A stretch of 64,000 bases of DNA, from the NCBI RefSeq assembly GCF_041020765.1, contig NZ_JBEUEJ010000004.1. One strand, 5' to 3'. This DNA comes from Kineococcus terrestris. Lineage in GTDB: Bacteria; Actinomycetota; Actinomycetes; Actinomycetales; Kineococcaceae. The notes below the pieces were generated by a model. The model was not told the DNA's origin. It did not search any database and was given only the letters and a program-made list of their open reading frames with translations. The position numbers and the translations under genes were made by a program. Position 1 is the first letter of the stretch. Each line of letters starts with the position of its first letter. This document shows, in pieces, positions 43,271 through 52,175 of this stretch.

Positions 43271-44563
43271 GTGGCTCTCGTGGTGCAGAAGTACGGCGGC
43301 TCCTCCGTCGCGGACGCGGACGGCGTCAAGCGCGTCGCGCGGCGCATCGCGGACACCAAGCGCGCCGGGCACGAGGTCGTCGTCGTCGTCTCGGCGATGG
43401 GCGACACCACCGACGAGCTGATCGACCTGGCCGAGCAGGTCTCCCCGATGCCGCCGGCGCGCGAGCTGGACATGCTGCTCACCTCCGGCGAGCGCATCTC
43501 GATGGCCGTGCTGGCGATGGCGATCTCCAACCTGGGACTGGAGGCGCGCTCGTTCACCGGCTCGCAGGCCGGGGTCATCACCGACTCCGCCCACGGCAAG
43601 GCCCGCATCATCGACGTGACGCCCGGCCGCATCCGCTCCGCGCTCGACGAGGGCGCCATCGCGATCGTCGCCGGCTTCCAGGGCGTCAGCCAGGACACCA
43701 AGGACATCACCACGCTGGGCCGCGGCGGCTCGGACACGACGGCGGTGGCGCTGGCCGCCGCGCTGGGCGCCGACGTCTGCGAGATCTACTCCGACGTCGA
43801 CGGCGTGTTCACCGCCGACCCGCGGATCGTCCCGGCGGCCCGCAAGATCAGCCGCATCTCCAGCGAGGAGATGCTGGAGATGGCGGCCTGCGGCGCCAAG
43901 ATCCTCATGCTGCGCTGCGTGGAGTACGCCCGGAACTACGACCTGCCGATCCACGTGCGCAGCTCCTTCAGCCCGCACGAAGGGACGTGGGTGACCGACG
44001 CCCCCGTGCCCGCCGCCCTCAGCCAGACCGCCTCGGAGGAACCCGTGGAACAGCCGATCATCTCCGGTGTCGCGCACGACCGCAGCGAGGCGAAGATCAC
44101 CGTCGTGGGCGTGCCGGACACCCCCGGCACCGCGGCCGCCATCTTCACCGCGGTGGCCGCGGCCGAGATCAACATCGACATGATCGTGCAGAACAACCAG
44201 ATCGGCGCCAGCGGCCGCACCGACATCTCCTTCACGCTCCCGAAGGCGGAGGGCCAGACGGCCACCGCGGCGCTGGAGAAGGTGAAGTCCTCGATCGGCT
44301 TCGAGCGGCTGGAGTACGACGACCAGATCGGCAAGGTGTCGCTGATCGGCGTCGGGATGCGCTCGCACCCGGGGGTGTCGGCGAAGTTCTTCGACGCCCT
44401 GGGCGCGCAGCGCATCAACATGGAGATGATCAGCACGTCGGAGATCCGCATCTCCGTCGTGACGCGCGCCGACCAGCTCGACGACGCGGTGCGCGCGGTG
44501 CACACCGCGTTCGCGCTGGACGCCGAGGCGGAGGCCGTGGTCTACGGAGGGACGGGACGATGA
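43271..44563 (+). CDS. lysC: aspartate kinase
   Basis: Predicted 430 aa. The kinase domain (1-250) starts VVQKYGGSSVADADGVKRVA and carries TLGRGGSDTTAVALA and the substrate loop. Two C-terminal ACT domains bind lysine and threonine. It phosphorylates aspartate, the first step to lysine, threonine, methionine and diaminopimelate. At residue 259 a GTG preceded by GGAGGA (44035-44040) would start the separate beta subunit, as in Corynebacterium lysC. The start is leaderless type. The stop overlaps the asd start (ATGA). Confidence 0.96.
   Translation: MALVVQKYGGSSVADADGVKRVARRIADTKRAGHEVVVVVSAMGDTTDELIDLAEQVSPMPPARELDMLLTSGERISMAVLAMAISNLGLEARSFTGSQAGVITDSAHGKARIIDVTPGRIRSALDEGAIAIVAGFQGVSQDTKDITTLGRGGSDTTAVALAAALGADVCEIYSDVDGVFTADPRIVPAARKISRISSEEMLEMAACGAKILMLRCVEYARNYDLPIHVRSSFSPHEGTWVTDAPVPAALSQTASEEPVEQPIISGVAHDRSEAKITVVGVPDTPGTAAAIFTAVAAAEINIDMIVQNNQIGASGRTDISFTLPKAEGQTATAALEKVKSSIGFERLEYDDQIGKVSLIGVGMRSHPGVSAKFFDALGAQRINMEMISTSEIRISVVTRADQLDDAVRAVHTAFALDAEAEAVVYGGTGR
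44045..44563 (+). CDS. aspartokinase beta subunit from an internal start
   Basis: GTG 44045 begins EQPIISGVAHDRSEAKITVV, aligned with the known beta start of Corynebacterium aspartokinase. GGAGGA lies four bases before it, one of the better Shine-Dalgarno sequences in the area. The product (172 aa) contains only the two ACT domains and would pair with the full-length alpha chain in an alpha2-beta2 enzyme. It is the same frame as the parent gene. Confidence 0.6.
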   Translation: MEQPIISGVAHDRSEAKITVVGVPDTPGTAAAIFTAVAAAEINIDMIVQNNQIGASGRTDISFTLPKAEGQTATAALEKVKSSIGFERLEYDDQIGKVSLIGVGMRSHPGVSAKFFDALGAQRINMEMISTSEIRISVVTRADQLDDAVRAVHTAFALDAEAEAVVYGGTGR

Positions 44564-45639
44564 GCGAGACGACCACCCGCAAGCCCACCCTGGCCGTCGT
44601 CGGCGCCACCGGCGCCGTCGGCTCGGTGATGCTGGGGATCCTGTCGGAGCGCCCCGACGTGTGGGGCGAGATCCGCCTCGTGGCCTCCCCCCGCTCGGCG
44701 GGCAAGGTCCTGCGCGTGCGCGGCGAGGACGTCGTGGTGCGGGCGCTGTCGCCGGAGGTCTTCGACGGCGTCGACGTGGCGATGTTCGACGTGCCGGACG
44801 AGGTGTCGGCGCGGTGGGCGCCCGTGGCCGCCGAGCGCGGCGCGGTCGCGGTGGACAACTCCGGCGCGTTCCGGATGGACCCGGCCGTCCCGCTGGTCGT
44901 GCCCGAGGTGAACGGCGCGGCCGCGCGGAACCGCCCGAAGGGCATCATCGCCAACCCGAACTGCACGACCCTGACGATGATGGACGCCCTCGGCGCCCTG
45001 CACGACAAGTGGCAGCTCACCGAGCTCGTCGTCGCCAGCTACCAGGCCGCCTCCGGCGCGGGGCAGCCCGGTGTGGACCGGCTGTACGACGAGCTGGAGG
45101 TCGTCGCCGGCCAGCGCACGCTGGGCCAGCGCTCCGGGGACACCGCCGCCGCGGTGACCGCCAAGCTCGGCGAGGACTCCCCGTTCCAGGAGAACCTCGT
45201 CCTCAACGTCATCCCGGTCGCCGGGTCGCTGAAGGACGACGGCTGGACCAGCGAGGAGCTGAAGGTCCGCAACGAGTCCCGCAAGATCCTCGGGATCCCC
45301 GACCTGAAGGTGTCCGCCACCTGCGTGCGGGTGCCGGTGCTGACGACGCACTCCCTCGCGGTGCACGCGACGTTCGCCTCCGACGTCAGCGTCACCGAGG
45401 CGCGCGCCGCGCTGGAGGCCGCGCCGAGCGTGGACGTGCAGGACGACCTGGCGAACGGCGTGTTCCCCTCGCCGGCGCGCACGGTCGGCGGCGACCCGAC
45501 GGTCGTGGGCCGGATCCGGCAGTCGCTGGACTTCCCGAACACGCTCGACCTGTTCGTGTGCGGCGACAACCTGCGCAAGGGCGCCGCGCTGAACACCGCG
45601 CAGATCGCGGAACTGGTGGCCGCCGAGCTCACCGCCTGA
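44560..45639 (+). CDS. asd: aspartate-semialdehyde dehydrogenase
   Basis: Predicted 359 aa. The Rossmann start is LAVVGATGAVGSVMLGIL, the catalytic Cys lies in IANPNCTTL and the active-site His/Arg region in the later half. It reduces aspartyl phosphate, made by the preceding kinase, to the semialdehyde. ATG 44560 overlaps the lysC stop by four bases and has GGAGGG upstream. Two strong hairpins follow. Confidence 0.96.
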   Translation: MSETTTRKPTLAVVGATGAVGSVMLGILSERPDVWGEIRLVASPRSAGKVLRVRGEDVVVRALSPEVFDGVDVAMFDVPDEVSARWAPVAAERGAVAVDNSGAFRMDPAVPLVVPEVNGAAARNRPKGIIANPNCTTLTMMDALGALHDKWQLTELVVASYQAASGAGQPGVDRLYDELEVVAGQRTLGQRSGDTAAAVTAKLGEDSPFQENLVLNVIPVAGSLKDDGWTSEELKVRNESRKILGIPDLKVSATCVRVPVLTTHSLAVHATFASDVSVTEARAALEAAPSVDVQDDLANGVFPSPARTVGGDPTVVGRIRQSLDFPNTLDLFVCGDNLRKGAALNTAQIAELVAAELTA

Positions 45640-45646
45640 ACCGCCC

Positions 45647-45688
45647 GCGCGACGGCCCGCTCCGCTTCCCGGGGGCGGGCCGTCGCGC
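45647..45688 (+). terminator. terminator after asd
   Basis: GCGCGACGGCCCGC and GCGGGCCGTCGCGC form a 14-bp perfect stem with a 14-nt loop, eight bases past the asd stop. Confidence 0.7.
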
Positions 45689-45719
45689 GTCCGGGGCGGC
45701 GCAGCCGTCGTCCACTCCC

Positions 45720-45767
45720 GGCGCGTTCCCCACCCCTCAGCGCCGCGAGAGGGGTGGGGAACGCGCC
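45720..45767. terminator. second hairpin between asd and the GntP gene
   Basis: GGCGCGTTCCCCACCCCTC and its exact complement form a 19-bp stem around a 10-nt loop. It may reinforce termination or belong to the control region of the permease gene. Confidence 0.5.
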
Positions 45768-45798
45768 CGGAGTACCCCCGGGGGGCCGCCGGGCGTCG

Positions 45799-45825
45799 TT
45801 TTGTATAGAAAAGTCTCGGTACAGT
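45799..45825 (+). promoter_or_regulatory. AT-rich operator-like site and -10 of the GntP gene
   Basis: TTTTGTATAGAAAA (45799-45812) is an imperfect palindrome of striking AT content for this genome, and resembles GntR/FadR-type operators. TACAGT (45820-45825) downstream is a likely -10. Together they suggest repressor control of the permease. Confidence 0.4.
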
Positions 45826-45862
45826 CGGGCGCGACCCATCCCTCGACGACGAAGGACTCCTC

Positions 45863-47302
45863 GTGCTGACGACGTCACACGCCGCGTCGCTGGTCGCCCT
45901 GGCCGCCTCCACCGAGGCGACGACGACCACGCGCTCCACCGGCTTCCTCATGATCACCGCCGTCGCGGCGATCGCCGTGCTGCTCGTCCTCATCATCAAG
46001 GTCAAGCTGCACGCCTTCTACTCCCTCGTCATCGTCAGCCTCCTGACGGCCGTCGTCGCCGGCATCCCCGCCGCCGACCTCGTGAGCACGCTGACGGGCG
46101 GGTTCGGGGGCACGCTGGCCACGGTCGCCCTGCTCGTCGGGTTCGGCGCCGTCCTGGGCCGCATCGTGGAGATCTCCGGCGGCGCCAAGGTGCTCGCCGA
46201 CACGCTCATCGACCGGTTCGGGGAGAAGCGGGCGCCGCTCGCGCTGTCGGTGGCCTCGCTGTTCTACGGCTTCCCGATCTTCCTCGACGCCGGGTTCGTC
46301 GTCATGCTGCCGATCGTCTACACGGTGGCGCGGCGCCTGGGCGGCGGCCTGCTGCTGTACGCGCTGCCCGCGGCCGGCGCGTTCCTCATGATGCACGCGC
46401 TCGTGCCGCCGCACCCGGGTCCCGTCGCGGCCTCGGCCCTGCTGGGCGCCGACGTCGGTCTCGTCGTCCTCGTCGGCCTGCTCGTCGGCCTGCCGACCTG
46501 GTACCTGGCCGGCTACCGCCTCGCCCTCGTGCTGGCCCGCCGCGCCGGCTACGTCGACGTGCCGGACCTGCTGGGCAAGCCCGGCGGCGACGTGGACCAG
46601 CCCCGCCCCTCCTTCGGCGTCATCCTGCTCGTCCTGCTCCTGCCGCTCGTCCTCATCTTCTGCGGGACGGCCTCCAACACGGCGGTGCAGAACTACGGCG
46701 CGGACGAGGAGAACCCGCTGATCGTGGTGCTGCAGATCATCGGCGCCACGCCGGTGGCCCTGCTCATCACCAGCGTGCTGGCCATGCTGCTGCTCGTCGT
46801 GCGGCCCAACCGCGGCCGCGTCGGCAGCCGCCTGGAGGACGTCGTCGACGACGCCCTGGCCCCCGTCTGCTCGATCATCCTCATCACCGGCGCGGGCGGC
46901 ATGTTCGGCCGCGTCCTCACCGAGACGGGCATCGGCGGCGCGCTGGCCGACATCCTCAACGACGCCGGCCTGCCGCTGATCCTGGCCGGGTTCATCATCG
47001 CCATCGCGCTGCGCGTCGCGCAGGGCTCGGCGACGGTCGCCGGCACCACCGCCGCCGGCCTGCTGGCCCCCGCCCTGGCAGCCGACCCGGACCTGTCCGC
47101 GCTGCAGCTGGCGTGCATCACCGTCGCCGTCGCGGCCGGCGCCATCACCTTCAGCCACGTCAACGACTCCGGGTTCTGGCTGGTCGGTCGCTTCCTCGGC
47201 CTGAGCACCGCGACCACGCTGAAGACGTGGAGCGTCATCGCGACCGCGATCGGCTTCATGGCCTTCGGCCTCGTCTGGCTGCTGTACCTCGTCGTCTCCT
47301 GA
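45863..47302 (+). CDS. GntP-family gluconate:proton symporter
   Basis: Predicted 479 aa with about 12 membrane helices. GntP features are LVGFGAVLGRIVEISGGAKVLAD, GFPIFLDAGFVVMLPI, a LMMHALVPPHPGPVAASA loop and HVNDSGFWLVGRF. It takes up gluconate or a related sugar acid with protons. The real substrate is not determined by sequence, and no gluconate kinase is adjacent. GTG 45863 is preceded by GAAGGA. The AT-rich site upstream suggests control by a GntR-type repressor encoded elsewhere. A hairpin follows. Confidence 0.88.
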   Translation: MLTTSHAASLVALAASTEATTTTRSTGFLMITAVAAIAVLLVLIIKVKLHAFYSLVIVSLLTAVVAGIPAADLVSTLTGGFGGTLATVALLVGFGAVLGRIVEISGGAKVLADTLIDRFGEKRAPLALSVASLFYGFPIFLDAGFVVMLPIVYTVARRLGGGLLLYALPAAGAFLMMHALVPPHPGPVAASALLGADVGLVVLVGLLVGLPTWYLAGYRLALVLARRAGYVDVPDLLGKPGGDVDQPRPSFGVILLVLLLPLVLIFCGTASNTAVQNYGADEENPLIVVLQIIGATPVALLITSVLAMLLLVVRPNRGRVGSRLEDVVDDALAPVCSIILITGAGGMFGRVLTETGIGGALADILNDAGLPLILAGFIIAIALRVAQGSATVAGTTAAGLLAPALAADPDLSALQLACITVAVAAGAITFSHVNDSGFWLVGRFLGLSTATTLKTWSVIATAIGFMAFGLVWLLYLVVS

Positions 47303-47320
47303 CACCCGCAGCGCCCGCCC

Positions 47321-47355
47321 GCAGCGCCCGGTCCCGCCCAGGGGCCGGGCGCTGC
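47321..47355 (+). terminator. terminator after the GntP gene
   Basis: GCAGCGCCCGG and CCGGGCGCTGC form an 11-bp stem with a 13-nt loop, about 20 bases past the stop. Confidence 0.55.
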
Positions 47356-47421
47356 GGCGTCGGCGGACGCCTCGCGGGAACCCGGTGGGGACCCGGCCCC
47401 CGGAGCGGGCAGGATCGGACG

Positions 47422-49056
47422 GTGAGCGCCACCCTCGTCGCCAAGGACCTCAGCGCCGGGCACGGCGACCGCGTCTTGTTCTCCGGTCTGGACCTGGTCG
47501 TCGCCCCCGGCGACGTCGTCGGGCTCGTCGGCGCCAACGGCGCCGGCAAGTCGACCCTGCTGCGGCTGCTGGCCGGGCTGGGCACCCCCGCCACCGGCTC
47601 GGTCGCCCTGTCCCCGCCCACGGCGACCGTCGGCTACCTGCCGCAGGAGCCCGAGCGCCGGGCCGGTGAGAGCGTCGCCGACCTCCTCGGCCGGCGCACG
47701 GGCGTGAGCGCGGCGCAGGCGGCCATGGACGCCGCCGCGCAGGACCTCGCCGACGGCGTCGCGGGCGCCGACGACCGCTACGCCGACACCCTGGACCGCT
47801 GGCTGGCCCTGGGCGGCGCCGACCTCGACGAGCGCCGCGAGGAGGTCCTCGCCGAGGTGGGCCTGACCGTCGACGCGGACGTGGCGATGACCGCCCTGTC
47901 CGGTGGGCAGGCCGCCCGCGCGGGGCTGGCCGCGCTGCTGCTGTCGCGCTACGACGTCTTCCTGCTCGACGAGCCCACCAACGACCTCGACCTGGACGGC
48001 CTGGCCCGCCTGGAGCGGTTCGTCGGCCAGCTGCGCTCCCCCGCCGTCGTCGTCAGCCACGACCGCGAGTTCCTGGCCCGCACCGTCGACAGGGTCGTCG
48101 AGCTCGACCTGGCGCAGCAGCTCGTGCGCGTCGTCGGCGGCGGCTACGAGGCGTTCCTCACCGAGCGCGAGGTGCAGCGCCGCCACGCCCGCGAGGAGTA
48201 CGAGGAGTACGCCGGCACGCGCGCCGGGCTGGAGGCGCGGGCGCGCACCCAGCGCGCCTGGATGGCCAAGGGGGTGCGCAACGCCGTCCGCAAGGGCGAC
48301 CCGGACAAGAACATCCGGGCGAAGATGCGCGAGGGCAGCGAGAAGCAGGCCGCCAAGGCCCGCCAGACCGACCGGATGATCGAGCGCCTGGAGGTCGTGG
48401 AGGAGCCCCGCAAGGAGTGGCGGCTGCAGATGTCGATCGCCGCCGCACCGCGCTCCGGCTCGGTGGTGGCGGTGCTGCGCGGCGCCGTGGCGCGCCGTGG
48501 CGCGTTCACGCTGGGACCGGTGGACCTGCAGGTCGACGCCGGGGACCGGGTGGCGCTCACCGGACCCAACGGCGCGGGCAAGACGACGCTGCTGCAGCTG
48601 CTGCTGGGCCGGCTGGCCCCCGACGAGGGCGCCGCCTCGCTGGGCTCGGGCGTCGAGGTCGGCGAGGTCGACCAGGCCCGCGGCCTCTTCCTGGGCGCCG
48701 AGCCGCTGGCGCGCGCGTTCGGCGCCGCCGTGCCCGAGCAGAGCGACGCCGAGGTGCGCACGCTGCTGGCGAAGTTCGGGCTGGGCGCCGCCCACGTCGG
48801 CCGGCCCGCGCAGAGCCTGTCACCGGGCGAGCGCACCCGGGCGGCGCTGGCGCTGCTGCAGGCGCGCGGGGTGAACCTGCTCGTGCTGGACGAGCCGACC
48901 AACCACCTGGACCTGCCCGCCATCGAGCAGCTGGAGGAGGCGCTGGCCTCCTACCCGGGCACGCTGCTGCTCGTCAGCCACGACCGGCGGCTGCTGGAGG
49001 CCGTCGCGGTGACCCGCCGGCTCGTGGTCGAGGCGGGCACCGTGCGGGAGCTGTGA
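47422..49056 (+). CDS. ABC-F family ATPase
   Basis: Predicted 544 aa with two ABC modules and no membrane part. Module 1 has VGANGAGKSTLLRLL, signature LSGGQAARAGLA and Walker B VFLLDEPTNDLDL. A charged linker (about 245-350: REEYEEYAGTRAGLEARA, KGDPDKNIRAKMREGSEK) follows. Module 2 has TGPNGAGKTTLLQLL, signature LSPGERTRAAL and LLVLDEPTNHLDL. ABC-F proteins act on the ribosome, in translation rescue or antibiotic protection; the linker decides which, and I cannot tell. GTG 47422 has CAGGAT six bases upstream (leaderless type). Monocistronic. Confidence 0.92.
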   Translation: MSATLVAKDLSAGHGDRVLFSGLDLVVAPGDVVGLVGANGAGKSTLLRLLAGLGTPATGSVALSPPTATVGYLPQEPERRAGESVADLLGRRTGVSAAQAAMDAAAQDLADGVAGADDRYADTLDRWLALGGADLDERREEVLAEVGLTVDADVAMTALSGGQAARAGLAALLLSRYDVFLLDEPTNDLDLDGLARLERFVGQLRSPAVVVSHDREFLARTVDRVVELDLAQQLVRVVGGGYEAFLTEREVQRRHAREEYEEYAGTRAGLEARARTQRAWMAKGVRNAVRKGDPDKNIRAKMREGSEKQAAKARQTDRMIERLEVVEEPRKEWRLQMSIAAAPRSGSVVAVLRGAVARRGAFTLGPVDLQVDAGDRVALTGPNGAGKTTLLQLLLGRLAPDEGAASLGSGVEVGEVDQARGLFLGAEPLARAFGAAVPEQSDAEVRTLLAKFGLGAAHVGRPAQSLSPGERTRAALALLQARGVNLLVLDEPTNHLDLPAIEQLEEALASYPGTLLLVSHDRRLLEAVAVTRRLVVEAGTVREL

Positions 49057-49144
49057 GGGACCCGTGCACCTCCGGGCGGTGGCGCGCCGCCCGGGCACCG
49101 TGTGACATCTGGGTTGCGACACGCACCGATGTGCGCGGTAGCGG

Positions 49145-49173
49145 TTGACTCACCGCCCGGGAAGCGCTTCTCT
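49145..49173 (+). promoter_or_regulatory. candidate promoter of the AGCS symporter gene
   Basis: TTGACT (49145-49150), 17 bases, TTCTCT (49168-49173), then six bases to ATG 49180. The -35 is excellent and the -10 poor. The spacing would give a leaderless mRNA. Confidence 0.4.
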
Positions 49174-49179
49174 GCGCGG

Positions 49180-50736
49180 ATGCCACACGCAGCCCTCAGC
49201 GCCCTGGCGGCGTCGACGTCCGGGAGCGGGACCCTCCCGAGCATCGAGTCGGCCATCGACCGCGTCTTCGAGCCGGTCACCTCGGCCCTCTCCTCGGTGA
49301 TCTTCTTCAGCGTCAGCATCGGCGGGGCCTCGTTCCCGCTCATCGTGGGCTGGCTCGTCCTGGCGGGCCTGATCTTCACGGTCTACTTCGGCTTCATCCA
49401 GCTGCGCGGCTTCAAGCTCGCGCTGGAGACCGTGCGCGGCAAGTTCAGCCGGGACTCCGACCCGGGCGAGGTGAGCCACTTCCAGGCGCTGACCAGCGCG
49501 GTGTCCGGCACGGTCGGGCTCGGCAACATCGCCGGTGTGGCCGTCGCCGTCACCCTCGGCGGGCCCGGCGCCACCTTCTGGATGATCTGCGCCGGCCTGC
49601 TCGGCATGTGCACCAAGTTCGCCGAGTGCACCCTCGGCGTGAAGTACCGCGAGGTCCACGAGGACGGCACCGTCACGGGCGGGCCGTTCCGCTACCTCAA
49701 GGTCGCCTTCGGCCGCATCAGGATCTCCGCGATCGGCACCGTGCTCACCGCCGTCTTCGCCGTCGCGATCTTCTTCTTCGGCGTCGCCGGCGGCAACATG
49801 TTCCAGGCCAACCAGACCTTCGCCCAGGTCCGCAACGTCACCGGCGGCGCCGAGGGCCCGCTGGGCAGCGCCACCGCGGCGTTCATCTTCGGCATCGTCC
49901 TGGCCGTGCTCGTCGGCCTCGTCATCCTCGGCGGCATCTCCTCCATCGGGCGCGTGACGTCGAAGCTCGTGCCCGCCATGGCGATCATCTACATCGTCGC
50001 CTGCCTGGTCGTCATCCTCGGCAACGCCGGCCAGATCCCCGGCGCGATCGGCGAGATCGTCACGGGCGCCTTCCAGCCCGAGGGCGTCGCCGGCGGCGTC
50101 CTCGGCGCCCTCATCATCGGCTTCCAGCGCGCGGCCTTCTCCAACGAGGCCGGCGTCGGCTCCGCCGCCATCGCCCACTCCGCGGTCAAGACCCGCCGCC
50201 CCGTGTCCGAGGGCTTCGTCGCCCTCCTCGAGCCCTTCATCGACACCGTCATCATCTGCACCATGACGGCGCTGACCATCGTCATCGCCCGCCCGCAGAG
50301 CTGGCTGGACGCCCGCGCCGAGGTCGCCGCGACCGGCAGCAACTCCGCGGACGGCGTGGTCCTAACCTCCGACGCCTTCGCCGACGTCATCTCCTGGTTC
50401 CCGATCGTGCTCGCGATCGCCGTCGTGCTGTTCGCCTTCTCGACCCTCATCACGTGGAGCTACTACTCCGAGAAGGCGTGGTGCCACTTCTTCGGCCGCA
50501 GCCGCGCCAGCGTGCTGGCCTTCCGGGTCATCTACTGCGTGTTCACCGTGATCGGCACCGTGCTGACCTTCGGGCAGGTCCTCAACCTCGCCGACGCGAT
50601 GCTCTTCGTCTGCGCCCTCGTCAACATCATCGGCCTGTACATCCTGGCGCCGGTGGTGAAGAAGGAGCTGCAGGAGTACCTGCGCGACCGCCGCAGCGGC
50701 AAGCTGGCCGAGGAGGCCCGCGAGCCCGTCGCCTGA
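49180..50736 (+). CDS. alanine/glycine:cation symporter (AGCS family)
   Basis: Predicted 518 aa with about 11 membrane helices. Family marks are FIQLRGFKLALETVRGKF, the core TSAVSGTVGLGNIAGVAVAV, GGPGATFWMI and FQRAAFSNEAGVGSAAIAHS. It imports alanine or glycine with sodium or protons. The open frame reaches GTG 49102; ATG 49180 is preferred because of the promoter spacing and the family N-terminus, but the start is uncertain. No amino-acid catabolic gene adjoins it. A strong terminator follows. Confidence 0.9.
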   Translation: MPHAALSALAASTSGSGTLPSIESAIDRVFEPVTSALSSVIFFSVSIGGASFPLIVGWLVLAGLIFTVYFGFIQLRGFKLALETVRGKFSRDSDPGEVSHFQALTSAVSGTVGLGNIAGVAVAVTLGGPGATFWMICAGLLGMCTKFAECTLGVKYREVHEDGTVTGGPFRYLKVAFGRIRISAIGTVLTAVFAVAIFFFGVAGGNMFQANQTFAQVRNVTGGAEGPLGSATAAFIFGIVLAVLVGLVILGGISSIGRVTSKLVPAMAIIYIVACLVVILGNAGQIPGAIGEIVTGAFQPEGVAGGVLGALIIGFQRAAFSNEAGVGSAAIAHSAVKTRRPVSEGFVALLEPFIDTVIICTMTALTIVIARPQSWLDARAEVAATGSNSADGVVLTSDAFADVISWFPIVLAIAVVLFAFSTLITWSYYSEKAWCHFFGRSRASVLAFRVIYCVFTVIGTVLTFGQVLNLADAMLFVCALVNIIGLYILAPVVKKELQEYLRDRRSGKLAEEAREPVA

Positions 50737-50752
50737 CCCCACCCCTCCGTCC

Positions 50753-50788
50753 CGACGGCCCCGGCGCACCGACGCGCCGGGGCCGTCG
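50753..50788 (+). terminator. terminator after the AGCS gene
   Basis: CGACGGCCCCGGCGC and GCGCCGGGGCCGTCG form a 15-bp perfect stem with a 6-nt loop, 17 bases past the stop. Confidence 0.75.
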
Positions 50789-50810
50789 CGCGTCGCGGGC
50801 CGGACCCGTG

Positions 50811-52175
50811 GTGACGGGCGGGGCCGCGGCGCGCGATGATCGGGGGGTCGACAGGCGACGGAGCGCTGCCGGACACCCCCACCCGCACGACCCGGAAGCG
50901 AGCCCCGCCATCCCCGCGCACGCCCCCACGCCCACCAGCACGCCCGCCACCACCCGCACCCCGCCCGCCGTCCTGGCGCTGGCCCTGGGCGCCTTCGGCA
51001 TCGGCACCACCGAGTTCGTCGCCATGGGGCTGCTGCCCGACGTGGCGGCCGCCTTCGCCGTCTCGGTGCCCGCGGCCGGCTGGACCGTCACCGCCTACGC
51101 GCTCGGCGTCGTCGTCGGCGCCCCCACCATCACGGCGCTCACGCACGCCGTGCCGCGCAAGCAGCTGCTGGTCGCGCTGATGGTCCTGTTCGTCCTCGCG
51201 CACGTCGCCACGGCCCTGGCCCCCGGCTTCGGCGCCCTGCTGGGCGCCCGCTTCGCCAGCGGCCTCGCGCACGGCGCGTTCTTCGGCGCCGCCGCCGTCG
51301 TGGCCCGGGCCCTCGCGCCCGCCGGCCGGCAGGGCCGCGCCCTGGCGCTGGTGTTCACCGGGCTCACGGTCGCCAACGTGGTCGGCGTGCCCGCCGGCAC
51401 GTGGGTCGGCCAGCAGCTCGGCTGGCGCACCACCTTCGCCCTCGTCGGCGTCGTCGGGCTGGCCACGATCGCCGCGCTGCTGGCGCTCGTGCCGCCCGTG
51501 CAGGTGCGCAGCGGCGGCCTGCGCGCCGAGCTCGCCGCGTTCCGCCGCACCCAGGTGTGGCTGACGCTGCTGGTCACCGTCGTCGGCTTCGGCAGCACCT
51601 TCACCGTCCTCAGCTACGTCGCGCCCCTGCTCACCGACGTCGCCGGCTTCGCCGCCGGGTCGGTGGCGTGGGTGCTCGTCCTCTTCGGCCTGGGCGCCAC
51701 CGCGGGCAACCTCCTCGGCGGGCGGCTGGCGGACTGGTCGGTGCCGCGCACCCTCGCGCTCGGGCTGTCGGCCAGCAGCGTCGTGTTCGTGCTGCTGTTC
51801 GCCCTGGCGCAGCACCCGGCGGCCGCGGCGGCCGGCGTCTTCGCGTTCGCCTTCACCGGCTTCTCGATGAGCTCGGCCATCCAGACGCGCGCGATCGTCG
51901 CCGCGGGCGGCGGGGCGAGCATGGCCTCGGCCGCCATCCAGGCGGCGTTCAACACCGGCAACGCCCTGGGCGCGTTCCTCGGCGGCGTCGTCATCGGCGC
52001 CGGGTTCGGCTACGCGGCGCCCGCGCTGGTGGCCGCCGCGCTGGCCGCGGCCGGGCTGGCGGTGCTGGCGTGGGCCACGCGCTGGGACCGCACCGGCCGC
52101 GCCCCGGTCGACCCGGCGGTCGCGCCCGTGCCCGCCCAGCGCCGCCGCCGCGTGGTCGAGGGGGCCGGCGCGTGA
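50811..52175 (+). CDS. major facilitator superfamily transporter (AraJ/YdhP type)
   Basis: Predicted 454 aa with 12 membrane helices beginning at LALALGAFGIGTTEFVAMGL, the opening typical of DHA1-type exporters such as AraJ, NepI and YdhP. The conserved loop ASGLAHGAFFGAAAVVARAL is present. It probably exports a drug or metabolite. The first 45 residues are Pro/Thr/His-rich and unlike the family. GTG 50808, GTG 50811 or a non-standard codon closer to the first helix are all possible, so the start is weak. The stop overlaps the acetyltransferase start (GTGA). Confidence 0.82.
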   Translation: MTGGAAARDDRGVDRRRSAAGHPHPHDPEASPAIPAHAPTPTSTPATTRTPPAVLALALGAFGIGTTEFVAMGLLPDVAAAFAVSVPAAGWTVTAYALGVVVGAPTITALTHAVPRKQLLVALMVLFVLAHVATALAPGFGALLGARFASGLAHGAFFGAAAVVARALAPAGRQGRALALVFTGLTVANVVGVPAGTWVGQQLGWRTTFALVGVVGLATIAALLALVPPVQVRSGGLRAELAAFRRTQVWLTLLVTVVGFGSTFTVLSYVAPLLTDVAGFAAGSVAWVLVLFGLGATAGNLLGGRLADWSVPRTLALGLSASSVVFVLLFALAQHPAAAAAGVFAFAFTGFSMSSAIQTRAIVAAGGGASMASAAIQAAFNTGNALGAFLGGVVIGAGFGYAAPALVAAALAAAGLAVLAWATRWDRTGRAPVDPAVAPVPAQRRRRVVEGAGA

